From contig JAEWMB010000015.1 in assembly GCA_023457255.1 (NCBI GenBank), positions 1 to 64,000 of the forward strand: DNA of 64,000 bases, given 5' to 3'. Within the stretch, counting starts at the first letter, position 1; each line of letters opens with the position of its first letter. The notes beneath the pieces are model-generated. The model worked only from the letters and a program-made list of their open reading frames with translations, ran no database searches and was not told the origin of the DNA. Origin of the DNA: Bacillota bacterium. Lineage in GTDB: Bacteria; Bacillota; Clostridia; Lachnospirales; Lachnospiraceae. Made by a program: the position numbers and the translations under genes. Positions 35,560 through 43,988 of the stretch are shown here, piece after piece.

Positions 35560-35593
35560 CAGCGGCACGGATGCTGCTGAACATTCAAGGAGG
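35560..35593 (+). promoter_or_regulatory. Candidate CsrA-binding sites in flagellin 1 leader
   Basis: CAGCGGCA (35560-35567) pairs fully with TGCTGCTG (35572-35579, one G-T pair), leaving the tetraloop CGGA. A second GGA lies in the Shine-Dalgarno AAGGAGG (35587-35593). This matches the known two-site layout of CsrA repression of flagellin. Confidence 0.7.
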
Positions 35594-35600
35594 AAATGAT

Positions 35601-36431
35601 ATGATTATTCAACACAATATGACATCTGCAAATACGAACAGACAGTTAGGCATTACAACTGGTAACCTAGCAAAATCCAGCGAAAAGTTATCTTCTGGTT
35701 ACAGAATTAACCGTGCTGGTGATGATGCAGCTGGACTTTCTATCTCTGAAAAGATGAGAGGACAGATTCGTGGTTTGGATCAGGCATCACAGAATGCTCA
35801 GGATGGTATTTCTATGATTCAGACAGCAGAAGGTGCGCTAAATGAAGTACACAGTATTATTCAAAGAGTGCGTGAGTTAACAGTACAGGCTGCCAACGAT
35901 ACAAACGTATCTGTTGACCGTGGAGCGATTTCTAAGGAAATCACACAGTTAGCAAGTGAAATTGACCGTATCGGTGGTTCTACAGAGTTTAATACCCAGA
36001 AGTTATTAACAAGCAATAAGGACTATAAGTTCCAGGTTGGTGCGAATTCAGGCCAGAACAATATTACCGTTGCTATGAAGGAAGTAACGAGTACAGTGTT
36101 AGGAATTAATGGTGTAAGCGGAGTTATTAGCGGATCTTCTGCTAGCAGTGATGATATTACAGCAGAGATAGAAAAGGTTAACACTGCATTAGAGACAGTA
36201 TCTGGCTGGAGATCAGATTTAGGTTCTGTTCAGAATCGTTTAGAGCATACTATCGCAAATGCGGATAACACTTCTGAGAATTTACAGGCTTCCGAATCTC
36301 GTATCCGTGACGTTAATATGGCAAAAGAGATGGTTAAATACTCGAAAGACAATATCCTTCAGCAAGCTGCTCAATCTATGCTTGCTCAGGCAAATCAGTC
36401 TACACAGGGTGTATTATCTTTATTAAGATAA
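35601..36431 (+). CDS. hag: Flagellin 1
   Basis: 276 residues. A major filament protein of short clostridial type. The N-terminal D0/D1 (NMTSANTNRQLGITTGNLAK, SSGYRINRAGDDAAGLSISE) and C-terminal D1/D0 (SRIRDVNMAKEMVKYSKDNI, QANQSTQGVLSLLR) are well conserved and needed for export and polymerisation. The central roughly 50 residues are short and Ser-rich, with no outer domains. ATG 35601 is preceded by AAGGAGG. It has its own promoter, CsrA-type leader and terminator. The flagellin at 36845 is nearly identical at both ends and differs in the middle. Confidence 0.95.
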   Translation: MIIQHNMTSANTNRQLGITTGNLAKSSEKLSSGYRINRAGDDAAGLSISEKMRGQIRGLDQASQNAQDGISMIQTAEGALNEVHSIIQRVRELTVQAANDTNVSVDRGAISKEITQLASEIDRIGGSTEFNTQKLLTSNKDYKFQVGANSGQNNITVAMKEVTSTVLGINGVSGVISGSSASSDDITAEIEKVNTALETVSGWRSDLGSVQNRLEHTIANADNTSENLQASESRIRDVNMAKEMVKYSKDNILQQAAQSMLAQANQSTQGVLSLLR

Positions 36432-36461
36432 TTAACAGAATATTTAGACTAAAAAATTAAG

Positions 36462-36502
36462 AAAAGAAGTGCTGCATATTTTGGTGCAGCACTTCTTTTA
36501 GA
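36462..36502 (+). terminator. Terminator of flagellin 1
   Basis: AAAAGAAGTGCTGC (36462-36475) pairs perfectly with GCAGCACTTCTTTT (36486-36499), 14 bp, ending in T-rich sequence. Confidence 0.92.
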
Positions 36503-36727
36503 TTAGGAAAGTTATCAAAGCGGTAAGCAGAAAATATTGCTTGACATACCAACAAGCAATGAGTATGGATATGCTGCGAATATCGGCTCTGTAAGGAAAA
36601 TCATGTATTTAAGATGAAACCATCTAAAGTCTGGAAGAAGTATGTCCGAATATGCCAGAGAAAAAATAGACACAAGAGATAGGTAGGAAGATTAAAAAAA
36701 TACAGGAAAATAATAAGATAATACTAT
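36503..36727. other. Spacer between the two flagellin units
   Basis: About 225 bases with no gene. A perfect hairpin ATTGCTTG (36536-36543) / CAAGCAAT (36553-36560) overlaps TTGACA, which is followed after 17 bases by TATGGA, a weak promoter candidate. From about 36680 the sequence repeats the region upstream of flagellin 1. Confidence 0.45.
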
Positions 36728-36754
36728 TAATTTTATGGGACTTTTATTCGATAT
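36728..36754 (+). promoter_or_regulatory. Sigma-D type promoter of flagellin 2
   Basis: TAAT (36728-36731), 15 bases, TTCGATAT (36747-36754). The elements and spacing are identical to flagellin 1, although the spacer sequence differs. Confidence 0.65.
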
Positions 36755-36803
36755 ATAGAATAAGTAAAGCGAATGCTTCTACTGCTCATAAGAGCCAAAA
36801 TAT

Positions 36804-36837
36804 CAGCGGCATGGATGCTGCTGAACATTCAAGGAGG
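36804..36837 (+). promoter_or_regulatory. Candidate CsrA-binding sites in flagellin 2 leader
   Basis: CAGCGGCA (36804-36811) pairs with TGCTGCTG (36816-36823) around the tetraloop TGGA. AAGGAGG (36831-36837) supplies the second GGA. The stem is identical to that of flagellin 1, and the loop differs only at the base before GGA. Confidence 0.7.
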
Positions 36838-36844
36838 AAATGAT

Positions 36845-37681
36845 ATGATTATTCAACACAATATGACATCTGCGAATACGAACAGACAATTAGGCATTAC
36901 AACTGGTAACTTAGCAAAATCCAGTGAGAAATTATCTTCTGGTTATAGAATTAACCGTGCTGGTGATGATGCGGCTGGTCTTTCTATCTCTGAAAAGATG
37001 AGAGGACAGATTCGTGGTTTGGATCAGGCATCACAGAATGCTCAGGATGGTATTTCTATGATTCAGACAGCAGAAGGTGCGTTAAATGAAGTACACAGTA
37101 TTATTCAAAGAATGCGTGAATTAACTGTACAGGCTTCAAACGATACCAACGTAAGTGTAGATCGTGGAGCAATCGCAAAAGAAATTAAGCAGTTATCTGC
37201 TGAAATCACTCGTATCGGTGGTTCTACAGAGTTTAACACACAAAAAATATTAAACAGCGATAAAACCTATAAGTTCCAGGTTGGAGCGAACAATGGACAG
37301 AACAACATTTCAGTTGAAATGAAGAAAGTTGACGCTGCTTCTCTTGATTTAGAGGATGCTGATGTTGCAACTATCATTGAAGGTGCTACTGCTACAAGTG
37401 ATCAGATTACTGCAACAATTAAAACAGTAAATGACGCATTAGAGAAAGTTTCCGAATGGAGATCAGATTTAGGTTCTGTTCAGAATCGTTTAGAGCATAC
37501 TATTGCAAATGCGGATAATACTTCTGAGAACTTACAGGCTTCCGAATCTCGTATCCGTGACGTTAACATGGCAAAAGAGATGGTTAAATACTCGAAAGAC
37601 AATATCCTTCAGCAGGCTGCTCAATCTATGCTTGCTCAGGCAAATCAGTCTACACAGGGTGTATTATCTTTATTAAGATAA
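36845..37681 (+). CDS. hag: Flagellin 2
   Basis: 278 residues. The first roughly 90 and the last roughly 75 residues are the same as flagellin 1 apart from a few changes, while the middle (about 105-200) differs in many positions (for example VDAASLDLEDADVATIIEG). Nucleotide identity at the ends is high, including promoter, leader and terminator, which points to a tandem duplication kept alike by gene conversion. ATG 36845 follows AAGGAGG. Both copies look functional and could be mixed in one filament. Confidence 0.95.
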   Translation: MIIQHNMTSANTNRQLGITTGNLAKSSEKLSSGYRINRAGDDAAGLSISEKMRGQIRGLDQASQNAQDGISMIQTAEGALNEVHSIIQRMRELTVQASNDTNVSVDRGAIAKEIKQLSAEITRIGGSTEFNTQKILNSDKTYKFQVGANNGQNNISVEMKKVDAASLDLEDADVATIIEGATATSDQITATIKTVNDALEKVSEWRSDLGSVQNRLEHTIANADNTSENLQASESRIRDVNMAKEMVKYSKDNILQQAAQSMLAQANQSTQGVLSLLR

Positions 37682-37719
37682 TTAACGTTAACAGAAATAT
37701 TTAAGCTAAAAAATTTAGG

Positions 37720-37757
37720 AAAAGAAGTGCTGCGTATTCTACTGCGGCACTTCTTTT
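37720..37757 (+). terminator. Terminator of flagellin 2
   Basis: AAAAGAAGTGCTGC (37720-37733) pairs with GCGGCACTTCTTTT (37744-37757, one G-T pair). It is a near copy of the flagellin 1 terminator. Confidence 0.92.
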
Positions 37758-37931
37758 CAATTACGAAACTTCTTATGCTTTTTAGCGGACCGCGGGAGTC
37801 AACGAAAGTTTTATTTCCTTGGCATTCCAAATGATACTATTATGGTGATTTGAATAGATACCGAAAAAACATTCGTAAAGAGCAGGCTCTTCTGGAATCG
37901 TAAGATTTTTACATGAATTTGATTTTTAAGC

Positions 37932-37959
37932 TAAATAGCTTCTTAGGTTTTGTCGATAA
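37932..37959 (+). promoter_or_regulatory. Candidate sigma-D promoter of the secreted protein
   Basis: TAAA (37932-37935), 16 bases, GTCGATAA (37952-37959). The -10 has one mismatch to GCCGATAA and the spacer is one base long. The rest of the 365-base gap before this gene (37682-38046) holds the flagellin terminator and AT-rich sequence. Confidence 0.5.
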
Positions 37960-38046
37960 CTATACTGATAGGAAATACAAAGTAAAATTTTACCACTTAA
38001 TATGGTGAAGTAATATAGTGATTGCAGAAGAAAAAGGAGAGTGGAT

Positions 38047-39837
38047 ATGAGAGTGGAATTTAATGAACATAGTAGATGGAAGGAAAAATTAAGTAGAGTC
38101 ACATTCATTCAGTTTCTAGGTTGTTTTCTATTATTGTTCTTGTTTACTGCAAGCTTGACTGCTTTTGGCAAGACAGGCAAAAGTATTACATACAGTGATA
38201 TCACCATCGACCATACAAGGAAAGAAATAAGAATATCAGTTCAGCCGGGAGATACAATTCTTTACTGTGATGCAAAAAAACTTGATTGGATGGAAGCAAT
38301 CACAATGCCTGATGGAAGCAATTCTGTTGCGGTCATTGATATTTCCTGGATTAACCGTTCCAAAGAATTTATTCTTGGTCTTAAGGATTCAAGTGAGTCC
38401 TCGAATGACGCCATGATTCAAATTAATTTACTTCCCAGAGAAGAAAGCCTGAAAGCAGGGTTAAGCGGACAATCTGTCGTTATCGATAAAGTTGTGAGCA
38501 AGCCTTTAGAAGTAGTATACCCAAGTACTTATACCATTAATGAAGTATGCAAAGAGTATGGTTATATTTACTTTTATACAGGCAGTGGTTACTCTGCAAG
38601 ATATTACGAAGGATATGATAACATTGAATGGAAGAATGGCGCAGAGGGAGCATGGAGAGATTTTGAAGAATTTAATCCGGCGCTTTATGCAAACAGAGGT
38701 GCTTCCATATATTTTAGGGTAAAATCCTCTGGGGAAGAAAAGTTGACTAGCGTTGTTGACCAGCAAGGCGTATATGTTACAAAAGGTGCTCCTGCAGGAA
38801 AAGAAGTACGTTTAAGCTATACGAAGCTTACCAATGCTCCTAAGGTGGTTTTAGATGGCAGTGGTTTAACCGTTGGTCTACGAGCTGGTTACGAATATAG
38901 AATCTTGCCGGACGGTGATTGGGTTAATGTTGTAGATGCACATGCAAATGCATTAGGAAAAATTGAACCTGTTTCTTTGTATTCGCTATATAAGCAATAC
39001 GATGTGAGTGATAGTTTAAAGAACGTAAAATTTCCTTTCCAATATCAAGAGTTTGACATGGAAGTAAGAATTGCAGCCACTTCAAAAAAACCATCCTCCA
39101 AGATATTTGATATTCATGTGATAGCACCAAAGACTGCGGAACCGGCAGGTATTGAAATATCTTACACATTGCCGTATAGCAAAGAAAGCGGAATTATGCT
39201 TATTAATTCGAATCAGGATAGCTATCAAATCGCATTGATTAGTGGGAAGTACTGCGGAGGAGTAAATTCTTTTGATGCTTCTAAAGTGGATTATTCGAAC
39301 GCTAGATGGTACACTGTGAAGTCAGGAACGAAAGAAAAGCCATCCACCGTGAAAATTCCTGCTTCTGTGTATACGGGAAAAAACGAAATAGAGCAGCCAA
39401 TACTTATTTACCGTATTGCACCGGTCAAGGAATCGAAAACACAAAAACAAGTGATTGCATCTAAGGCTCTTGCAGTTAATTTACCGACAGAGTTAGTTCA
39501 GACAGCAGCAGATTCCGTAGAATCTAAGGTTGAACTTGTGCAAGGTACTGTAACCGAAGGTAAAATCGAAGTCTCTACTACGAATGTTTCAGTTGGAGCA
39601 GCTCCGAAAGTTTCTGCTCTTAAAAAGCCAAATGGCGTTACAATTACAGCAGATAAAGTAAAAACAGATGGAAAGTTTACGATTACAGTGAAAATATCAA
39701 GTTCTGCTCCGGTAGTAGAATCTTATAAATTTACGGTAACAATAGAAGGTTTAAAGAAGGAGTACACAGTTATTATAAAGGAGAAACCAGCAGTACCATC
39801 TCCTACTCCAACCGTAACCCCAACACCTGCTCCTTAA
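38047..39837 (+). CDS. Secreted protein of unknown function with Pro/Thr tail
   Basis: About 596 residues. A basic stretch and a hydrophobic core (FIQFLGCFLLLFLFTASLTA, about residues 21-40) make a signal peptide or anchor. The mature part is rich in beta-strand with repeated Ser/Lys/Val patterns, and the last third looks like an Ig/Fn3-like fold (KVKTDGKFTITVKISSS). It ends in a PTPTVTPTPAP linker with nothing after it, as if a C-terminal domain had been lost or the tail were glycosylated. A possible sigma-D promoter and its place after the flagellins suggest a motility-linked surface role. No family recognised. AAGGAGA lies 6 bases before ATG 38047. Confidence 0.6.
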   Translation: MRVEFNEHSRWKEKLSRVTFIQFLGCFLLLFLFTASLTAFGKTGKSITYSDITIDHTRKEIRISVQPGDTILYCDAKKLDWMEAITMPDGSNSVAVIDISWINRSKEFILGLKDSSESSNDAMIQINLLPREESLKAGLSGQSVVIDKVVSKPLEVVYPSTYTINEVCKEYGYIYFYTGSGYSARYYEGYDNIEWKNGAEGAWRDFEEFNPALYANRGASIYFRVKSSGEEKLTSVVDQQGVYVTKGAPAGKEVRLSYTKLTNAPKVVLDGSGLTVGLRAGYEYRILPDGDWVNVVDAHANALGKIEPVSLYSLYKQYDVSDSLKNVKFPFQYQEFDMEVRIAATSKKPSSKIFDIHVIAPKTAEPAGIEISYTLPYSKESGIMLINSNQDSYQIALISGKYCGGVNSFDASKVDYSNARWYTVKSGTKEKPSTVKIPASVYTGKNEIEQPILIYRIAPVKESKTQKQVIASKALAVNLPTELVQTAADSVESKVELVQGTVTEGKIEVSTTNVSVGAAPKVSALKKPNGVTITADKVKTDGKFTITVKISSSAPVVESYKFTVTIEGLKKEYTVIIKEKPAVPSPTPTVTPTPAP

Positions 39838-39979
39838 GATACCATTCTGCTTTCATGATTCAGAAGCTGTAATTGCTAATTCTATTAATTTTTATAATAA
39901 ATTGAAATCTAGGTAATCCGCCCATATTCTGATATAATAATTGGTATTAAGAACAATACTGATTAATTGGAGGAATCAT

Positions 39980-41383
39980 ATGGGCGGATTTTTTGGCGTA
40001 GCTTCTAAGACAGATTGCGTATTTGACTTATTCTTTGGAACGGATTATCATTCCCATCTTGGTACAAGAAGAGGTGGTATGGCAGTTTACGGGGAAGGTG
40101 GCTATGAGCGTTCCATCCACAATATTGAGAATTCCCCATTTCGTACCAAGTTTGAGAAAGATGTCAATATGATGAAGGGGAACATTGGAATAGGCTGTAT
40201 CTCTGACTTTGAACCTCAGCCCCTTATTGTGCGTTCCCACCATGGCACTTATGCAATTACCACTGTGGGTAAAATAAATAATAGCGAGGAAATCGTTAGT
40301 CAGATATTTCAGTCTGGAAATCCACACTTTTTAGAAATGAGTGGCGGGGATATTAATCCTACGGAGCTGGTAGCAGCAATCATCAATCAAAAAGAGCATC
40401 TTGTTGAAGGCATTCGCTATGCACAGGAAATCATTGATGGCTCTATGACACTGCTTCTGATGACCCCGAAGGGAATCTATGCGGCCAGGGATAGAATGGG
40501 AAGAACTCCGGTTTCCATTGGACAGAAAGAAGGGGCATTTTGTGCATCTTTTGAAAGTTTTGCGTATCTAAATCTTGGATATACGGAATACAAAGAACTA
40601 GGCTCTGGTGAAATAGTTGTTATCACACCGGAGGGGGTACAGACCTTAAGGGAATCATCTTCTGATATGAAGATATGTACATTTCTATGGGTGTATTACG
40701 GTTATCCATCCTCTTCGTATGAAGGAGTCAGCGTAGAGAAAATGCGTTATCGCTGCGGCGATTTACTCGCGCAAAGAGATCAGGTAAGACCGGATATCGT
40801 AGCTGGTGTTCCGGACTCCGGAACAGCACATGCAATTGGATATGCAAATCGCTCCGGTATACCATTTTCACGTCCATTTATTAAATATACGCCAACCTGG
40901 CCACGTTCTTTTATGCCGACAATGCAGAGTCAAAGAGACTTGATAGCAAAGATGAAATTAATTCCGGTTCATGACTTGATTAAGGGTAAGAGTTTGCTGC
41001 TCATTGATGACTCAATAGTACGAGGTACTCAGCTTCGGGAAACAACAGAGTTTCTATACCAAAGCGGTGCAAAAGAAGTGCATATTCGCCCAGCTTGTCC
41101 GCCTCTTTTATTTGGATGTAAATATTTAAACTTTTCCAGATCGACCTCGGAAATGGATTTGATAACCAGACGTGTAATCGCAGAGGCAGAAGGGGAGCAT
41201 GCGAAGGGAGTTCTGTCAGAGTATGCAAATCCGGAATCAGACCGCTATCATTACATGCTCGATCAAATTAGGGCTAAACTTAACTTTACCTCATTGCGTT
41301 ATCACCGTTTGGATGATATGATAAAATCAGTGGGAATATCACCATGTCAATTATGTACCTACTGCTGGAGTGGTAAAGAATAA
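39980..41383 (+). CDS. PurF-like phosphoribosyltransferase lacking the glutaminase nucleophile
   Basis: 467 residues, homologous to amidophosphoribosyltransferase. The phosphoribosyltransferase half is intact: VAGVPDSGTAHAIGYA, FIKYTPTWPRSF and the PRPP loop LLLIDDSIVRGTQ. The cysteines that hold the iron-sulfur cluster in PurF also appear kept (CTFLWVYYG, FGCKYL, CQLCTYC). The N-terminal glutaminase should begin with a free Cys (CGVFG); here it is MGGFFGVASK, so Gly replaces the nucleophile. The oxyanion-hole Asn of HNGN is Val in TVGK. It therefore probably cannot use glutamine and may use ammonia, another substrate, or act as a regulator. GGAGG before ATG 39980 fixes the start. No purine genes adjoin it. 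Confidence 0.75.
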   Translation: MGGFFGVASKTDCVFDLFFGTDYHSHLGTRRGGMAVYGEGGYERSIHNIENSPFRTKFEKDVNMMKGNIGIGCISDFEPQPLIVRSHHGTYAITTVGKINNSEEIVSQIFQSGNPHFLEMSGGDINPTELVAAIINQKEHLVEGIRYAQEIIDGSMTLLLMTPKGIYAARDRMGRTPVSIGQKEGAFCASFESFAYLNLGYTEYKELGSGEIVVITPEGVQTLRESSSDMKICTFLWVYYGYPSSSYEGVSVEKMRYRCGDLLAQRDQVRPDIVAGVPDSGTAHAIGYANRSGIPFSRPFIKYTPTWPRSFMPTMQSQRDLIAKMKLIPVHDLIKGKSLLLIDDSIVRGTQLRETTEFLYQSGAKEVHIRPACPPLLFGCKYLNFSRSTSEMDLITRRVIAEAEGEHAKGVLSEYANPESDRYHYMLDQIRAKLNFTSLRYHRLDDMIKSVGISPCQLCTYCWSGKE

Positions 41384-41524
41384 TAGGGCAGGTTAGTATG
41401 AGGTCTTTGTTTTACGGCACATGGTAGATACCGCTAGAAAGAGTGCTGATGCGTCAGAGTAACAATAAGAAACATGTTCACACACACTTAGCTATGCCGT
41501 ATCAAAACTACAGCAGGTGTCAGT

Positions 41525-42091
41525 ATGAAACAAACATTTACAAAAACATTAGAGGATTGTCCGGTAATTGCGGCGGTGAAAGATAAGGAGGGTTTAGAGC
41601 ATAGCCTTTCTTCGGAGAGCAGTATTGTTTTTATCTTGTTTGGGGATATCCTTACGATTTCAGATATTGTAAATCGTGTAAAGGAACAGGGGAAACTTGC
41701 TATGGTTCATATTGACTTGATATCAGGGCTTAGTGCGAAAGAAGTCAGTGTTGATTTTATAAAAGAACATACAAGGTCTGATGGTATTATTTCAACAAAG
41801 CCAATATTAATTAAGAGAGCAAAGGAATTATCACTTTACACAATTTTACGTTTTTTTGTAATTGATTCCATGGCTTATGAGAATATTAAGAAGCAATGTG
41901 CAAATGTTAAGCCGGATTGTATTGAGATTCTGCCTGGTGTTATGCCAAAGGTAATTAAAAGAATATGTAATACGCAAGAGGTTCCTGTAATAGCAGGCGG
42001 TTTAATATCAGACAAAGAGGATATTATATTAGCCTTGGATGCTGGTGCGATTTCTATTTCAACGACTGACAAGGAAGTTTGGTTTATGTGA
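41525..42091 (+). CDS. glpP: Glycerol operon antiterminator GlpP
   Basis: 188 residues of the GlpP family, a TIM-barrel-like protein that binds glycerol 3-phosphate and then the leader mRNA of glp genes to prevent early termination. Family segments are CPVIAAVKDKEGLE, VFILFGDILTISDIV, MVHIDLISGLS, IISTKPILIKRAKEL, DCIEILPGVMPKVI and PVIAGGLISDKEDI. It lies directly before the G3P oxidation operon at 42352, whose leader has an intrinsic terminator at 42286, the expected target. The start at 41525 has a weak AGGTG site. Confidence 0.88.
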   Translation: MKQTFTKTLEDCPVIAAVKDKEGLEHSLSSESSIVFILFGDILTISDIVNRVKEQGKLAMVHIDLISGLSAKEVSVDFIKEHTRSDGIISTKPILIKRAKELSLYTILRFFVIDSMAYENIKKQCANVKPDCIEILPGVMPKVIKRICNTQEVPVIAGGLISDKEDIILALDAGAISISTTDKEVWFM

Positions 42092-42147
42092 TTGTTTCGC
42101 GTGCTGCGGTGTATTTTAGATTTGCCGGCACGTTATGCTATCATGAT

Positions 42148-42176
42148 TTGCAAATGGAACCCTTTTGTGTTAAAAT
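42148..42176 (+). promoter_or_regulatory. Sigma-A type promoter of the G3P oxidation operon
   Basis: TTGCAA (42148-42153), a 17-base spacer, TAAAAT (42171-42176). The predicted leader runs from about 42183 to the start at 42352 and holds the terminator below. Confidence 0.6.
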
Positions 42177-42285
42177 GAATATAATAAAAGGGATAGGAAG
42201 GCTGCAAACTTTCATAATAGATAGTTTAGCTGATACCCCTGAGACAACGAAATAAAATTGCATGAGAATTGGAGTCAAGCAAATG

Positions 42286-42310
42286 TATACTGCCTGGGCA
42301 GTGTATTTTT
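42286..42310 (+). terminator. Leader terminator, probable GlpP target
   Basis: TATACTGC (42286-42293) pairs with GCAGTGTA (42298-42305) around CTGG, and TTTTTGTTTGG follows. It stands about 45 bases before the start of the dehydrogenase gene, in the place expected for GlpP antitermination. Confidence 0.7.
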
Positions 42311-42351
42311 GTTTGGCTTTTTTAATTTCCTTAGAAAGAAAGGGAGTCTTT

Positions 42352-43812
42352 ATGTATGATGTCATAATTATTGGAGCTGGTGTTATAGGTTGTTCCATAG
42401 CAAGAGAATTATCAAAATATGAGAGAAAAATTCTGGTTGTGGAGAAGGCGAATGATATCTGTGAAGGAACATCGAAAGCAAATAGCGGGATTATTCATGC
42501 AGGTTTTGATGCAAAACCAGGGAGCCTGAAGGCAAAATTTAATATCCTTGGAAATCGAATGATGGAGGGGCTCTCAAAACAGTTGGATTTTCCCTTCCAA
42601 AGAAATGGTTCCCTGGTACTTGGATTTACAGAAGACGATTTCCTAGAGCTAGAGAGATTAAAAGTGCAGGGTGAGAAAAATGGAGTAAGAGAGCTAGAGA
42701 TAATAACTGGTGAGAGAGCAAGGGAGTTGGAACCTAATTTATCAAAGAAAGTGATTGGAGCTTTGTATGCAAAACAGGGAGGAATTGTTTGTCCCTTTCA
42801 TTTAACAATAGCATTAGCTGAAAATGCGTTTGTTAATGGAGTTGAATTCAAGCTAAAAACGGAGGTACAACAAATTAGAAGAATATCAGCCACCAAGGAA
42901 GAACCGTTGGATTTTTATCATATAGAAACCAATCATGGAATATTAAGAAGTAGAGCAGTTGTAAATGCAGCCGGGGTCTATGCGGATATATTTCACAATA
43001 TGATGAGCGAGTATAAGATAAAAATTCTTCCAAGAAAGGGTGAGTATTGCCTTTTTGATAAAAATGTCGGAGATTATGTCCATAAGACAATTTTTCAACT
43101 GCCGACGAAAATGGGGAAAGGTGTACTGGTTACCCCGACCGTACACGGCAATCTGCTAGTGGGACCAACTGCGAAGGAGATAATAGACAAGGAGGATATC
43201 AGTACGTCTGAGGAGGGGCTGGATGAGGTTTTAAAAAAAGCTGCAAAGAGTGTAGAAGACCTCCCTATAAAGCAAGTAATTACTTCATTTGCAGGACTAC
43301 GGGCACAGGAAGAAGCAGGAGATTTTATCATAGGAGAATGTAAGGATGCAAAAGGCTTTTTTGAAGCTGCCGGAATAGAATCTCCGGGGCTCACTTGTGC
43401 ACCTGCGATTGGAGAATATATCTCTGATTTAATTATGGAGTATTTGCCTGCCGGTATAAAACCCTCTTTTATAGCTTCCAGAAAAGGCTTTATCTCCATT
43501 GCTCATGCGAGCTTTGAAGAACGAAAGCAATACATTAGTGAAAATCCGGCTTATGCGAATGTAATATGCCGTTGTGAAATGGTAACAGAAGGAGAAATCA
43601 TGGATGCTATTCATAGACCGCTTGGAGCTACAACACTGGATGGAATAAAGCGCAGAACCAGAACAGGGGCAGGGCGGTGTCAGTCGGGTTTTTGTTCTCC
43701 TAAGGTTATGGAAATCCTAGCGAGGGAGCTAAAGGTAGATCCTTTTGTTATAACAAAGTCAGGAGAAGGTGCCTATCTTCTGACCGGATTTAACAAGGAA
43801 GAAATACGGTAA
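42352..43812 (+). CDS. glpA: FAD-dependent glycerol-3-phosphate dehydrogenase-like protein (GlpA type)
   Basis: 486 residues. The N-terminal FAD site is VIIIGAGVIGCSIARELSKY, and TSKANSGIIHAGFDA follows. The middle is a DAO-type oxidoreductase domain. The C-terminal domain (from about residue 400) has CRCEMVTEGEI and GRCQSGFC, four cysteines of a BFD-like 2Fe-2S domain typical of anaerobic GlpA. It oxidises glycerol 3-phosphate to dihydroxyacetone phosphate with the next gene as electron partner. GAAAGGGAG lies before ATG 42352. glpP lies upstream. Hydroxyglutarate-type oxidases share this layout, but the glpP context supports G3P. Confidence 0.82.
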   Translation: MYDVIIIGAGVIGCSIARELSKYERKILVVEKANDICEGTSKANSGIIHAGFDAKPGSLKAKFNILGNRMMEGLSKQLDFPFQRNGSLVLGFTEDDFLELERLKVQGEKNGVRELEIITGERARELEPNLSKKVIGALYAKQGGIVCPFHLTIALAENAFVNGVEFKLKTEVQQIRRISATKEEPLDFYHIETNHGILRSRAVVNAAGVYADIFHNMMSEYKIKILPRKGEYCLFDKNVGDYVHKTIFQLPTKMGKGVLVTPTVHGNLLVGPTAKEIIDKEDISTSEEGLDEVLKKAAKSVEDLPIKQVITSFAGLRAQEEAGDFIIGECKDAKGFFEAAGIESPGLTCAPAIGEYISDLIMEYLPAGIKPSFIASRKGFISIAHASFEERKQYISENPAYANVICRCEMVTEGEIMDAIHRPLGATTLDGIKRRTRTGAGRCQSGFCSPKVMEILARELKVDPFVITKSGEGAYLLTGFNKEEIR

Positions 43813-43949
43813 ACAATGTTTTTCACTTATTCATTGCATACCGCACGCTTAGATGAAAATCGAGAGTGAGAGAGAATCTTCACTCAGCAAACTATTTGCG
43901 GTGCAAAACGAACAAGTTCATTTCCGCAAAACCGGATGTTCACAGAAAA

Positions 43950-43982
43950 GCACCACACGCTAGTGTATGTGCAGAAATGAGG
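43950..43982 (+). repeat. Hairpin + AGAAATGAGG start-proximal element (GlpB-like gene)
   Basis: GCACCACAC (43950-43958) pairs with GTGTATGTGC (43963-43972) with a small internal loop. AGAAATGAGG (43973-43982) follows, then ATG 43989. An in-frame ATG is 12 bases before the start. Confidence 0.5.
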
Positions 43983-43988
43983 CTAAGA

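Noticed and set aside
35484..37757. Flagellin duplication read as a mobile element
   Set aside because: There is no transposase, no terminal inverted repeats and no target-site duplication. A simple tandem duplication explains it.
43095..43499. 134-codon minus-strand frame inside the GlpA-like gene
   Set aside because: A shadow of a confident gene. It has no ribosome-binding site and no recognisable domain.
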